Shown: positions 6,550 through 14,354, counted from the stretch's first letter. The stretch: 19,769 bases of DNA from JBKBIP01 sp046297495 (GCA_046297495.1 JBKBIP010000054.1:1-19769); one strand, 5' to 3'. Made by a program: numbers and translations. Notes: generated by a model from the letters alone, not told the origin.

Positions 6550-6972
6550 ATGTCAGCGAATGTTTATGAGTGCATGTTCTTGCTGGACACCACCAAAGTG
6601 GCCGGCGATGTTCCCGGCGCGGCCCAGAAGCTGCACGCCATCTTGGAAAAGAACCAAGCGGAGATTCTCGCCAGCCGCCCGTGGGATGAACGCCGACTGG
6701 CCTATCCCATCAAAAAGCAAAAGAAGGGCTTATATTACCTGACGTATTTCCGCGCCGAGAGCAACCACTTGGCCAACATCGAACACGATTTCAAACTCAA
6801 CGAAATGGTGTTGCGGTTGTTGCTGCTTAAAGTCGATCCCAAATTGGAGGAAGCTTTGTTGGCCGTGGCCCGTGATGAACATGCCTTGGCCTTGCAAGTC
6901 GCCACCAGCGAGGAGGAAGAGGAAGTGGAAGGAATTCCCATTGGGGATGAGAGGGACGGCGGGCGCGATTGA
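6550..6972 (+). CDS. rpsF: Small ribosomal subunit protein bS6
   Basis: bS6 is a small-subunit protein that partners bS18. The protein has 140 residues, longer than the usual 95-135. The core is MSANVYECMFLLDTTK, a helix, RPWDERRLAYPIKKQKKGLY, and LNEMVLRLLLLKVD. A tail with SEEEEEVEG follows, as in other bS6 proteins. The ATG at 6550 was chosen over an in-frame ATG at 6520 because GAAGGA lies eight bases upstream and family members start near here. bS18 (rpsR), usually encoded just after ssb, is not present in this window. Confidence 0.93.
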   Translation: MSANVYECMFLLDTTKVAGDVPGAAQKLHAILEKNQAEILASRPWDERRLAYPIKKQKKGLYYLTYFRAESNHLANIEHDFKLNEMVLRLLLLKVDPKLEEALLAVARDEHALALQVATSEEEEEVEGIPIGDERDGGRD

Positions 6973-7038
6973 CCCGGCACGCCTCCAGCCAAGAAGGGCT
7001 ATCTGTACGGGAATGGCGGCCATGCAATGGGCGAGTGG

Positions 7039-7052
7039 GGCGAAGTTTCGCC
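7039..7052 (+). repeat. Short hairpin between rpsF and ssb
   Basis: GGCGA (7039-7043) and TCGCC (7048-7052) flank AGTT. There is no run of T after it. It lies just before the ssb -35 box. Confidence 0.25.
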
Positions 7053-7060
7053 TGCTTAGC

Positions 7061-7090
7061 TTGCACGGCATATCCGGACGGATGTATACT
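7061..7090 (+). promoter_or_regulatory. ssb promoter
   Basis: TTGCAC (7061-7066) and TATACT (7085-7090) are separated by 18 bases, giving a transcript start about 60 bases before the ssb ATG. The 183-base gap after rpsF, long for this cluster, fits a separate promoter. Confidence 0.55.
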
Positions 7091-7155
7091 ACTACATACC
7101 TTTGGTGTTGGTGCTGATACTTCTTACTCCATCCCCATTACCCCGGAGAATGCCC

Positions 7156-7668
7156 ATGGCGAACTTAAATAAGGTGATGTTGATTGGCCGATTAACGCGC
7201 GACCCCGAAGTACGTACTTTTGCCAATGGTGGCAAAGTCGCCAAATTCGGTTTCGCCGTCAATAACCGGCGCAAGAATTCCCAAACCGGCCAATGGGAAG
7301 ATGAGCCGGTTTATCTCGATGTCGAAGCCTTCAATCGCGGCGAATTCGGCAAGCAAGCGGATTTAGTGGAACAGCATTTGACCAAGGGGAGACAAATCTT
7401 TGTTGAAGGGCACTTGCAATTGGATCAATGGATGAGCCAAGACGGCCAAAAACGATCCAAGTTAAAGATCGTTGTGGATAATATCCAATTTCTGGACTCG
7501 AAACAGGACGGTGCCGGCGGCGAACGGTCCTCCGGGTATCGCAGCGCCGCACCGGCCGCTTTGCCCTCGGACTTTGGCCCCAGCGCGGGCCTGAGTGAGT
7601 CTGGCTACCCCGAAGCGGACTCCTTTGATCCACCGGCCGCCCCCAATGAGGATGACATTCCCTTTTGA
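7156..7668 (+). CDS. ssb: Single-stranded DNA-binding protein
   Basis: SSB coats single-stranded DNA during replication, recombination and repair. The protein has 170 residues. Residues 1 to about 112 form the OB fold (MANLNKVMLIGRLTRDPEVR, KVAKFGFAVNN, LVEQHLTKGRQIFVEGHLQL, KIVVDNIQFL). A disordered Ser, Gly, Pro and Ala linker follows. The C-terminus is EDDIPF, the acidic tip that recruits partner proteins. The second ATG (7156) was preferred over 7150 because GGAG stands seven bases before it. It lies between rpsF and rplI, and DnaB is encoded two genes downstream. Confidence 0.95.
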   Translation: MANLNKVMLIGRLTRDPEVRTFANGGKVAKFGFAVNNRRKNSQTGQWEDEPVYLDVEAFNRGEFGKQADLVEQHLTKGRQIFVEGHLQLDQWMSQDGQKRSKLKIVVDNIQFLDSKQDGAGGERSSGYRSAAPAALPSDFGPSAGLSESGYPEADSFDPPAAPNEDDIPF

Positions 7669-7706
7669 GGTATTCGCTTTTCCCAGCACAAGAAACAGGT
7701 TGACTC

Positions 7707-8216
7707 ATGGCAACGAAAACCAAAAAACGCCAACAGATTCCCAAAGGCAGCCACGGCGGCATGCAGCTGATTTTGATTGAAGACGTCCCCTATTTGGGCA
7801 AACAGGGGGAGCTGGTCGAGGTGCGGCCCGGTTATGGACGCAACTACTTGCTGCCCAAGGGATTAGCCACGATTCCCTCGCAACATAACTTGCGCTTGCT
7901 GGAACGCTATAAACAACGGGTGCAGCAAGCCCGCGATGCCCGCTTGGCCGACCTCAAGGCCATGGCGGAACAGATTCAGCGCATCACCTTGTCCATTGAA
8001 GCCAACGCCAACGAGGAAGGGCATCTGTATGGCTCGGTGGGGGCAGCCGAGATCGTGCAGGCTCTCAAGGCCAAGAATTTGCACCTGGAGCAAGACATGG
8101 TCCGCATGGAAGGCCCCATCAAGGAATGCGCCTTGTACGCCGTAAAAATTCACCTGGGCTACGACATCGAAACCGAAGTGAAGGTGTTGGTCGTCAAACA
8201 ACAGGATAAGAAGTAA
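7707..8216 (+). CDS. rplI: Large ribosomal subunit protein bL9
   Basis: bL9 is a two-domain large-subunit protein joined by a long helix. The protein has 169 residues against the usual 147-150. The family core starts at residue 19 (MQLILIEDVPYLGKQGELVE, then VRPGYGRNYLLPKGLA). The connecting helix is around residues 60-95 and the C-terminal rRNA-binding domain runs to KVLVVKQQDKK. Residues 1-18 (MATKTKKRQQIPKGSHGG) are a basic extension. The upstream ATG has an AGG at a reasonable distance, so the extension is probably translated, but starting at M19 is possible. Confidence 0.93.
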   Translation: MATKTKKRQQIPKGSHGGMQLILIEDVPYLGKQGELVEVRPGYGRNYLLPKGLATIPSQHNLRLLERYKQRVQQARDARLADLKAMAEQIQRITLSIEANANEEGHLYGSVGAAEIVQALKAKNLHLEQDMVRMEGPIKECALYAVKIHLGYDIETEVKVLVVKQQDKK

Positions 8217-8223
8217 GGTCCAC

Positions 8224-8249
8224 GGTTTAGCGGGCGAGCCAACGGCGAG
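8224..8249 (-). repeat. 26-bp dispersed intergenic repeat, copy C
   Basis: On the minus strand the copy reads CTCGCCGTTGGCTCGC then CCGCTAAACC. It differs from copy A at two positions and from copy B at three. It lies right after the rplI stop, in opposite orientation to the other two. Confidence 0.75.
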
Positions 8250-8307
8250 TCACCCATCCCGTGGGGCAGGTCTGCGGCCCGCCTCACGAAACTGCTTTTT
8301 GTTCGGT

Positions 8308-8336
8308 TTGTTTCCCGCAACGGATTGCACTATTAC
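8308..8336 (+). promoter_or_regulatory. Possible dnaB promoter
   Basis: TTGTTT (8308-8313) and TATTAC (8331-8336) are 17 bases apart. If it is real, the hairpin at 8355-8383 lies inside the dnaB leader. Confidence 0.35.
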
Positions 8337-8354
8337 CAGGTGTCAGCTTCAGCC

Positions 8355-8387
8355 GAAGACCGTCCTTTTTTCGGACGGTTTTCTTCT
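8355..8387 (+). terminator. Hairpin between rplI and dnaB (terminator or leader stem)
   Basis: GAAGACCGTCC (8355-8365) pairs with GGACGGTTTTC (8373-8383) over 11 base pairs, one of them G-U, around a TTTTTTC loop. The T-rich right arm plus TTCT could act as a terminator for the rplI transcript. It is 43 bases before the dnaB ATG. Confidence 0.55.
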
Positions 8388-8426
8388 GATCTCTGGTACT
8401 ACCTACTCACCACAGGGAGGTGAGAC

Positions 8427-9785
8427 ATGGCCCCGGAACAGGGCGGCCCAGAGCGGTTACCCCCGCAAAGCCGCGATGCCGAACGCTGTGTCTTAGGCAG
8501 TATCCTGCGCGAGAACAGCGTCATCGGTGATGTGCTGCAAATCATCCGGCCCGACAATTTCTACTCCGACGCGCATCAGAAAATCTTCCAAGGAATGATC
8601 ACGCTCTATGATCGCGGCCATCCGGTTGATCTGGTCATGCTGGCGGAATTGCTCAAGGAACAGAAGCACATCGACGACATCGGCGGTTATGCTTATCTCG
8701 GCGAGTTGTGGGATGCCGCCCCCACCGCCGCCAACGCCGAGTATTACGCCCGCATCGTCCGCGACAAAGCCATTGTCCGTCATCTGATCCATGCCAGCAC
8801 CGAGATTCTGCGTGATTCTTACGATCAAGCCCAACCCGCCGACCAGCTGCTCGAAGGGGCCGAGCGCAAGATTCTCGACATTGCCCAGCTGGGCGTCACC
8901 GGCCAAACGGTGACGCTGCAAGAAGCGTTGCAAGAAGCCTACGACCGCATCGACACACGCACGCAGAAAGAACATTTATCCATCAGCGGTTTGCCTACTG
9001 GCTTCATCGACTTGGACGAAAAGACCGCCGGCTTGCAAAATTCCGAGCTAATCATCATTGCCGCCCGGCCGTCCGTCGGGAAGACGGCCATGGCGCTGAA
9101 TATCGTGCGTCACATCGCCGTGGACGCCAAGCAGCCGGTGTTCTTCGTCAGCCTGGAACAATCGCGCGTCGAATTGGCGGAGCGGTTGCTGTGTTGTCAA
9201 GCCCGTGTCGATAGCCACAAGGTCCGTATTGGCCGGCTCAATTCCGAAGACATGGAAAAGCTCATCGAAGCTGGCGATCATCTCCGGCAAGCGAAGCTGT
9301 TTATCGACGACACGCCGGCCCAGGGGATGTTGCGCATCGCCGCCAACGCCCGCCGGCTGAAGCTACGTCATGACATTCGGCTGGTGGCCATCGACTACTT
9401 GCAGCTGATCGAGCCGGACAATCGCCGCGACAGCCGGCAAGAACAAGTCGCGGTCATCTCGCGGCGGCTCAAGTTCCTGGCCCGCGAGCTGCAAATCCCC
9501 GTCATCGCCCTGGCCCAAGTCAATCGCAGTGCCGAGGATCGCCAGGACCACCGGCCCCGGTTGGCGGATTTGCGGGAATCGGGTTCGATCGAGCAAGACG
9601 CGGACACCGTATTGCTACTCCATCGACCCGAGATGTACGAACCCGGACAGCACGATGGCACCGTTGAGGTCATCATCGGTAAACAGCGCAACGGCCCCAC
9701 CGGCGAAGTGACCTTGGCTTTCGTCAAGCAGTTCATGCGTTTCGAGAATTTCGCTGTCGATGTGCCGTTTGGCTCGGATATTTGA
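8427..9785 (+). CDS. dnaB: Replicative DNA helicase DnaB
   Basis: DnaB is the hexameric 5'-3' helicase of the replication fork. The protein has 452 residues, the usual length, with no intein. The N-terminal domain (about 15-115, including SRDAERCVLGSILREN and YLGELWDAAPTAANAEYYA) mediates hexamer and primase contacts. The RecA-like domain starts near residue 185 (GLPTGFIDLDEKTAGLQNSE). It carries Walker A ARPSVGKT at 213-220, where many homologues have GRPSMGKT. Walker B lies in VAIDYLQLI with D323. LADLRESGSIEQDADTVLLL and the arginine-finger region near GKQRNGPTG also match. A strong GGGAGGTGA lies before the ATG. Confidence 0.97.
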   Translation: MAPEQGGPERLPPQSRDAERCVLGSILRENSVIGDVLQIIRPDNFYSDAHQKIFQGMITLYDRGHPVDLVMLAELLKEQKHIDDIGGYAYLGELWDAAPTAANAEYYARIVRDKAIVRHLIHASTEILRDSYDQAQPADQLLEGAERKILDIAQLGVTGQTVTLQEALQEAYDRIDTRTQKEHLSISGLPTGFIDLDEKTAGLQNSELIIIAARPSVGKTAMALNIVRHIAVDAKQPVFFVSLEQSRVELAERLLCCQARVDSHKVRIGRLNSEDMEKLIEAGDHLRQAKLFIDDTPAQGMLRIAANARRLKLRHDIRLVAIDYLQLIEPDNRRDSRQEQVAVISRRLKFLARELQIPVIALAQVNRSAEDRQDHRPRLADLRESGSIEQDADTVLLLHRPEMYEPGQHDGTVEVIIGKQRNGPTGEVTLAFVKQFMRFENFAVDVPFGSDI

Positions 9786-9800
9786 TCGGCCAGACTCGCG

Positions 9801-9830
9801 TTGTCAGGCTTGGCGGCATCGCGTTACAAT
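9801..9830 (+). promoter_or_regulatory. ispF promoter
   Basis: TTGTCA (9801-9806) and TACAAT (9825-9830) are separated by 18 bases. Both boxes are good sigma-70 matches. Transcription would start about 33 bases before the ispF ATG. Confidence 0.6.
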
Positions 9831-9869
9831 CCAGCGCGGGGGCGACTTCTCCCATTGAGAAACATCATC

Positions 9870-10367
9870 ATGCGCGTAGGCATTGGACACGACACGCATC
9901 GCTTGGTGGCCGGCCGGCCGTTGATCCTGGGAGGCGTGCGCCTCGATCACCCGCGCGGCCTGATCGGACACAGCGATGCCGACGTAGTGCTACACGCTCT
10001 GACCGATGCCCTGCTGGGAGCGGCGGGCTTGGGGGACATCGGCGACGCCTTCCCCGACACCGACCCCGCCTACCACGACGCCGATTCGCAAGTGTTCGTG
10101 CAAGCCGCCCTGGACTGCCTGAACCAACACGGTTGGCACGTGGTCAATATCGATGTGATCATTCTTGCCCAAGAACCGAAACTGGGGCCAATCAAAGCCA
10201 AAATCCGCGCCCACTTGGCCGAGCTGCTCGGCGTGCCGGTCGAGACCGTCAACGTCAAAGCCAAAACCGGCGAACACGTCGGGCATATTGGACGAGGAGA
10301 GGCGATTGCTTGTCAGGTGGTGGCGTTGATTGAAAGGATGAAGGATGAAAAAGAACAGATTGGTTAA
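9870..10367 (+). CDS. ispF: 2-C-methyl-D-erythritol 2,4-cyclodiphosphate synthase
   Basis: IspF cyclises CDP-methylerythritol 2-phosphate in the MEP pathway of isoprenoid synthesis. It works as a cytoplasmic trimer with a metal ion. The protein has 165 residues, typical for the family. MRVGIGHDTHRL supplies metal ligands D8 and H10. GHSDADVVLHALTDALLGA carries the conserved His and Asp. GLGDIGDAFPDTDP and the C-terminal KAKTGEHVGHIGRGEAIAC also match the family. The start at 9870 was chosen over 9801 because the family begins MRxGxGxDxH and the 9801 ATG-region overlaps the promoter. The ribosome-binding site (GAGAAA) is weak. Confidence 0.95.
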   Translation: MRVGIGHDTHRLVAGRPLILGGVRLDHPRGLIGHSDADVVLHALTDALLGAAGLGDIGDAFPDTDPAYHDADSQVFVQAALDCLNQHGWHVVNIDVIILAQEPKLGPIKAKIRAHLAELLGVPVETVNVKAKTGEHVGHIGRGEAIACQVVALIERMKDEKEQIG

Positions 10368-10370
10368 TTC

Positions 10371-10410
10371 ATCGTTTTGTGCACACTACCGCCGCCGAAC
10401 GCGAAACGAT
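10371..10410. repeat. Hairpin downstream of ispF
   Basis: ATCGTTTTGTG (10371-10381) pairs with CGCGAAACGAT (10400-10410) over 11 base pairs including two G-U, with an 18-base loop. An A-rich stretch follows in place of a U-tract. It may be a 3'-end stem. The following bases up to cysS are AT-rich, and I could not assign a convincing promoter there. Confidence 0.35.
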
Positions 10411-10493
10411 AAATCAATCAAACAAATACATTTTTTCATGAAAACGTCCATTCGTTAGCTTATTGCGAAATCACTAACTTGTAAGGGATGACC

Positions 10494-12014
10494 ATGTCTC
10501 TACGTGTCTATAGCACCTTGTCTCGTCAAAAGGAACCGTTTCAAACCGTGCGGCCCGGCAAGGTGGGGATGTATCTATGTGGGCCGACGGTGTATAAGCC
10601 GAGTCACGTCGGGCACATGGTCGGGCCAGTGATTTTTGACACCATCAAGCGCTATCTGACCTACGTGGGCTATCAAGTCACCTTCGTGGTCAACATCACC
10701 GACATCGATGATAAAATCATCAATGAGGCGCCCAAGCAGGGGGTCGGGTGGAAGGAATTGGCCGAGCGCGTCACCGCTGATTACCTGGCCAACTTGCAAC
10801 GGCTGGGTGTGACCAGTATCGATCATTTTCCGCGGGCCACCGATCATATCGATGACATTCTCCAGTTGATTCAGGGGTTGATCGACAAGGGGTACGCTTA
10901 CCCGGCGGGGGGGGATGTCTATTTCGATGTCACCCGCGATGAGGATTACGGCAAGCTGTGCCACCGCGACCCGGAGCAGATGGAGGCCGGCGCTCGCATC
11001 GAGGTCAGCGACAAGAAACGCAACCCCGGCGACTTCGCCCTGTGGAAAGGGGCCAAGCCGGGCGAGCCGAAATGGGATAGCCCGTGGGGACCGGGCCGCC
11101 CCGGCTGGCACATCGAATGCTCGGCCATGAGCATGAAACTATTGGGACAAACGCTGGACATTCACGGCGGCGGTCTCGATTTGCAGTTCCCGCACCACGA
11201 GAACGAATTGGCCCAATCGGAATCATTCACCGGTGCTCCGTTCGCTCGCTATTGGCTGCACAATGGGCTAATGAAAATTCGTTCGCAGAGCCGGAAGATC
11301 AAGAGCGATCCCAATGAAAAAGACGATGAACCACAAAAAATGTCCAAGAGCTTGGGCAATGAGATCGTGGTCCATGAAGTGCTCAAACGACATTCTCCCG
11401 ATGCGCTGCGGCTGTTGCTGCTCAGCTCGCACTATCGCAGTCCGATTGAGTACAGCGAAGAGCGCTTGAACGAGCTGCAACGGAGTTTGGAATCCTTCCA
11501 CCGCTTCGCCGAGCGCTACCAACGCATCACCGGCCAGAGCTTCTACGAGTTGAAGGCCCCCACGACTCGGCAACCGTTCGAGACCGGCACGGCCTTTCTG
11601 GAACAAATCGCCAAACACCGCGATCATTATCTGGAATTGATGGACGACGATTTCAACACTGGCGGCGCGGTGGGGGTGTTGTTTGAATTGCTCTCGACCC
11701 TGAATCGCTTCGCCGATGAGAAGAAATTGGAAGAACCGAGCCAATCCGCCGATGCCCTGGCCGAGTTTCGCAAGGGGACCGTTGTGCTCCGCGAGCTGAG
11801 CCAGATTCTCGGCCTATTCCGCGAACCGCCAGCAGCCAAGACCGGCGGCGACGACCAACTCGTTCAGGGCCTCATGCAGCTCCTCATCGATCTACGTGCC
11901 GAGGCGCGCAAGGCCAAGAACTTCGCCCTGGCCGACCAAATTCGCAAACGCTTGGGTGATCTCAACATCACCCTGGAAGACCGTCCCGGCGGCACCGGCT
12001 GGCGCGTGGGATAG
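10494..12014 (+). CDS. cysS: Cysteinyl-tRNA synthetase
   Basis: CysS charges tRNA-Cys with cysteine. The protein has 506 residues, slightly longer than the usual 460-480. The class I signatures are HVGH (38-41) and KMSKS (282-286). Zinc-site residues include C29 in LCGPTVY, the cysteine in GWHIECSAM, and the histidines of FPHHENELAQSE. IHGGGLDLQFPHHENELAQS is diagnostic. A charged insertion (KIKSDPNEKDDEPQ) precedes KMSKS and accounts for part of the extra length. The second ATG (10494) was preferred because AGGG stands seven bases before it, whereas the ATG at 10488 touches the AGGG. Confidence 0.96.
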   Translation: MSLRVYSTLSRQKEPFQTVRPGKVGMYLCGPTVYKPSHVGHMVGPVIFDTIKRYLTYVGYQVTFVVNITDIDDKIINEAPKQGVGWKELAERVTADYLANLQRLGVTSIDHFPRATDHIDDILQLIQGLIDKGYAYPAGGDVYFDVTRDEDYGKLCHRDPEQMEAGARIEVSDKKRNPGDFALWKGAKPGEPKWDSPWGPGRPGWHIECSAMSMKLLGQTLDIHGGGLDLQFPHHENELAQSESFTGAPFARYWLHNGLMKIRSQSRKIKSDPNEKDDEPQKMSKSLGNEIVVHEVLKRHSPDALRLLLLSSHYRSPIEYSEERLNELQRSLESFHRFAERYQRITGQSFYELKAPTTRQPFETGTAFLEQIAKHRDHYLELMDDDFNTGGAVGVLFELLSTLNRFADEKKLEEPSQSADALAEFRKGTVVLRELSQILGLFREPPAAKTGGDDQLVQGLMQLLIDLRAEARKAKNFALADQIRKRLGDLNITLEDRPGGTGWRVG

Positions 12015-12044
12015 CAGGATGAGGCCCACGATTGCCAGTTCAAG

Positions 12045-12133
12045 CGGAGAGGGCGGGATTCGAACCCGCGGTGGGGTTTGACCCCCACACGGCATTTCCA
12101 GTGCCGCACCTTCGGCCGCTCGGTCACCTCTCC
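12045..12133 (-). tRNA. tRNA-Ser (anticodon GGA)
   Basis: The minus strand folds as a class II tRNA. The acceptor GGAGAGG (12127-12133) pairs with CCTCTCC, and the discriminator at 12045 is G, as expected for serine. The anticodon stem-loop CGGCACTGGAAATGCCG carries GGA at 12097-12099, which reads UCC and UCU. The variable arm is long (TGTGGGGGTCAAACCCCAC). The T-arm contains GGTTCGAATCC. No CCA is encoded. The gene is convergent with cysS. Confidence 0.96.
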
Positions 12134-12294
12134 AAATTTTTTACCGGCATGTTCGGGGAAGTGTGATGATCAATTCACGCTTTCCAGCAAAACGAGTTCC
12201 AATGATGAAAGTTCCCTCTTTGGCATTGCATTCTCGAACCATTGTAGTGGTCCAGTGCCGGGAGGGGAAGAGCCGCGGCAGGAAAGATTCTACC

Positions 12295-12347
12295 GAGCAC
12301 GCAGCGCAAGCCAGTGCCACGCTTGCCCTGGCTCGCGCTGCGTGCTC
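12295..12347. repeat. Large inverted repeat between tRNA-Ser and the ABC permease gene
   Basis: GAGCACGCAGCGC (12295-12307) is the exact reverse complement of 12335-12347. After one A/C mismatch the stem continues through A-GCCAG (12309-12314) with CTGGC-T (12328-12333), so 19 of 20 positions pair around a 13-base loop. It lies 48 bases beyond the permease stop. A weak T-containing run follows in the minus direction. A strong 3'-end stem for the minus-strand operon is likely. The rest of the 12134-12395 gap shows nothing else I can name. Confidence 0.7.
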
Positions 12348-12395
12348 CTGTGATATTCGCTTGCGATAAGCCAGCAGCGACGGGTGGGCCGGACC

Positions 12396-13922
12396 TTATT
12401 CCTCACGCACGCGCAGGATGCCCCACGACAAGGCGACCAAGCTAATGCCAAAGGCAGTCAGCACGGCGCAGGCTTGAGCAACAATGGCCAGGTTGGTTTG
12501 CTCGCTGAGCAGCTCTTTGTAGGCGCTCAACGCCCAGCCGTGCGGTGTAATGAGGGTCAAGGGTTGCATGTTTTCCGGGATGACTTCGCGCGGGATCAGG
12601 CAGCCTCCCAGCACGGCCAAGAGCAACACTAACAAGGTGCCGTAGATGGCGACTTGAGTTTCGGTACGGGCCAGGGTGGCCACGAAGAGGGCCAGTCCCA
12701 TCGCCGCCAGCGAGGTCGTGACCACCACGGGAACCAACAAGGCCGGCTGCTTGCCCCAGTCCATGCCAAACACCAGCTTGCCGGCCAACAGCAGGAGAAA
12801 CCCCTGCGCGATGGAGATGGTCAAGCAAGACGCCAGCTTGCCCAAGAGGATTTCCACGCGCGTCAGTGGGGCGGCTCGCAGGCGTTTGAAGGTCCCTTGC
12901 CGGCGTTCCGACGTGAAGAGCCAGCCCATCGTCAACACCAGGAAGAAGGCAAATGCCACCGTCGCTGACGGCACCAACGTTTGGTATAACACCGCGCCGC
13001 GCCGCAACACGCCGATCCCGCCTTCATCGCGGAAACGGATGGCGGTCGTGCCGGTATCCCGCGCCGGTTCCGAACGGGTCAGGTCAGCCCAAGTCTTGCC
13101 GGTCAAGTTGTACTTGGGGAACAACTCCGCGATGGCGTCTTGCACCCCTTCGCCGACGGCTTGTTTTTGCTGCACCGTCGTCAGCAGCCGATCCAGCCGC
13201 ATGCGTCCCAGCACCGGCACCGGCACTTCGACGCGCTGGCCAAGCAGGTCGATGAAGGCCGGATCGCCGATCTTCTCGAACGCCCGCCCAATCATCCACG
13301 GCAGCACCACGCGCAGCAGTGTCACTTGCACGACCTGTTCGATGATGGAAGCCGCCGTCTTTTGTGTGTCATCCTCCAGCATGTGAGCGTCCAACTCCTC
13401 GATCTGGACGCCGTCGCGGAAAAAAGGGTTCCGGCCATCAGCCAGAAAAGAACATTCCTGGACCCGCTGGCTGAATTCCGGCCCGAAGACCAGGATGGCG
13501 GCTCGTCGTCGTTGCCGAACCAACCGTTCCGCTTCCGCATGCGTGGCGATGACCTCCACGCGAATGCCGCCGGTCTGCACCAGATCGCGTTGCACGATCC
13601 GCGACCAGGGCACGAACTCCGGCAAGGCTTGTTGAAAGCTGGCCACGCTGGCAACTTGGGCCGGGAAGTTGACGCTACCAGGCCCCGGCGCGAGCATCAG
13701 CCAGGCCGCGTGCGCGCGGACCTCTTTCGGCCCCAGGTAGCCTTCGTCCAAATCGACCAGCGCGACGCGCAAACGGTCGTCCGGCTTCTGGCCGAAGCCT
13801 TCCCCCAGAATCAGCCCCAACACCAGAATCCACAGAAACGGCATGGCGAGCAAGATTATCCCCGCGCGCGGATCACGCAGCAGCAAGCGCAGGTCTTTTT
13901 TCGCCAAGGTCCAGATGGGCAT
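12396..13922 (-). CDS. ABC-2 type transporter permease
   Basis: The protein has 508 residues and the ABC-2 exporter layout. A first membrane helix lies near residues 20-40, followed by a large external region (about 41-314). Five further helices lie near 315-336, 360-384, 394-417, 425-445 and 478-502. The cytoplasmic stretch SERRQGTFKRLRAAPLTRVE after the second helix is the usual ABC-2 signature. The start has AGGAG ten bases upstream. These permeases work with a separate ATPase, and none is encoded nearby in this window. The substrate cannot be told from the sequence. The nearest gene on the same strand upstream is a small protein 108 bases away. Confidence 0.85.
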   Translation of the reverse strand: MPIWTLAKKDLRLLLRDPRAGIILLAMPFLWILVLGLILGEGFGQKPDDRLRVALVDLDEGYLGPKEVRAHAAWLMLAPGPGSVNFPAQVASVASFQQALPEFVPWSRIVQRDLVQTGGIRVEVIATHAEAERLVRQRRRAAILVFGPEFSQRVQECSFLADGRNPFFRDGVQIEELDAHMLEDDTQKTAASIIEQVVQVTLLRVVLPWMIGRAFEKIGDPAFIDLLGQRVEVPVPVLGRMRLDRLLTTVQQKQAVGEGVQDAIAELFPKYNLTGKTWADLTRSEPARDTGTTAIRFRDEGGIGVLRRGAVLYQTLVPSATVAFAFFLVLTMGWLFTSERRQGTFKRLRAAPLTRVEILLGKLASCLTISIAQGFLLLLAGKLVFGMDWGKQPALLVPVVVTTSLAAMGLALFVATLARTETQVAIYGTLLVLLLAVLGGCLIPREVIPENMQPLTLITPHGWALSAYKELLSEQTNLAIVAQACAVLTAFGISLVALSWGILRVREE

Positions 13923-14030
13923 GATTCCGCGGCTCCTAATTGATCACCTTCCAGCAAAAAGTGAGCCAGGCATGATTGACCATCCGCGGCAATCATTCTG
14001 CCTTCGAGCAGAGGTCGTGCCACTCCATCA

Positions 14031-14354
14031 TCATACAGCAGCCAAAACCCTGCGATTGGCATAGATGCGAGGTTCTTGTTCAGAGCGCACCCATTGCACG
14101 AAAGCCCCATTGTCGTCTGAATGAGCAGAGCGTATCCACGCCCACGTTTCTTCTGGGGTGTCGGCTACGTAGGCTTCTTGGCCTGCGATGGCCAGGAATT
14201 TGCCGCGCGCCCGGGGCAACAACTCTTCCCCGTGTGTTTGTAACCATTCTCGATTGCGTTCAGCACGTTCGTGCTGTCGCCGGTTGTGCTCGCTCGCGGA
14301 TGGGTCTTGGATTTCCTCAATGACAAACGTGGTTGGGAGCAGTGGATTCTCCAT
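14031..14354 (-). CDS. Small uncharacterised protein, DUF5678-like
   Basis: The protein has 107 residues if it starts at the ATG at 14354, where GGAG lies nine bases upstream. An in-frame ATG at 14381 would add nine residues but has a poorer site. The N-terminal third is charged (SEHNRRQHERAERNREWLQ). The core WLQTHGEELLPRARGKFLAI, AGQEAYVADTPEETWAWIRS, and the end with EPRIYANRR resemble small domains built as 'GKWVAI..G.EV.A..T.EEA' (DUF5678 type). No membrane segment or catalytic motif is visible, and the role is unknown. It lies between the sigma factor and permease genes on the same strand. Confidence 0.65.
   Translation of the reverse strand: MENPLLPTTFVIEEIQDPSASEHNRRQHERAERNREWLQTHGEELLPRARGKFLAIAGQEAYVADTPEETWAWIRSAHSDDNGAFVQWVRSEQEPRIYANRRVLAAV

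Noticed and set aside
11864..12127. Minus-strand ORF covering the tRNA-Ser gene and the end of cysS
   Set aside because: It is antisense to cysS and overlaps a clear tRNA. This is a common false ORF over tRNA genes.
12045..12395. Integration of a mobile element at tRNA-Ser
   Set aside because: There is no integrase, no duplicated tRNA 3' end and no change in gene character on either side.
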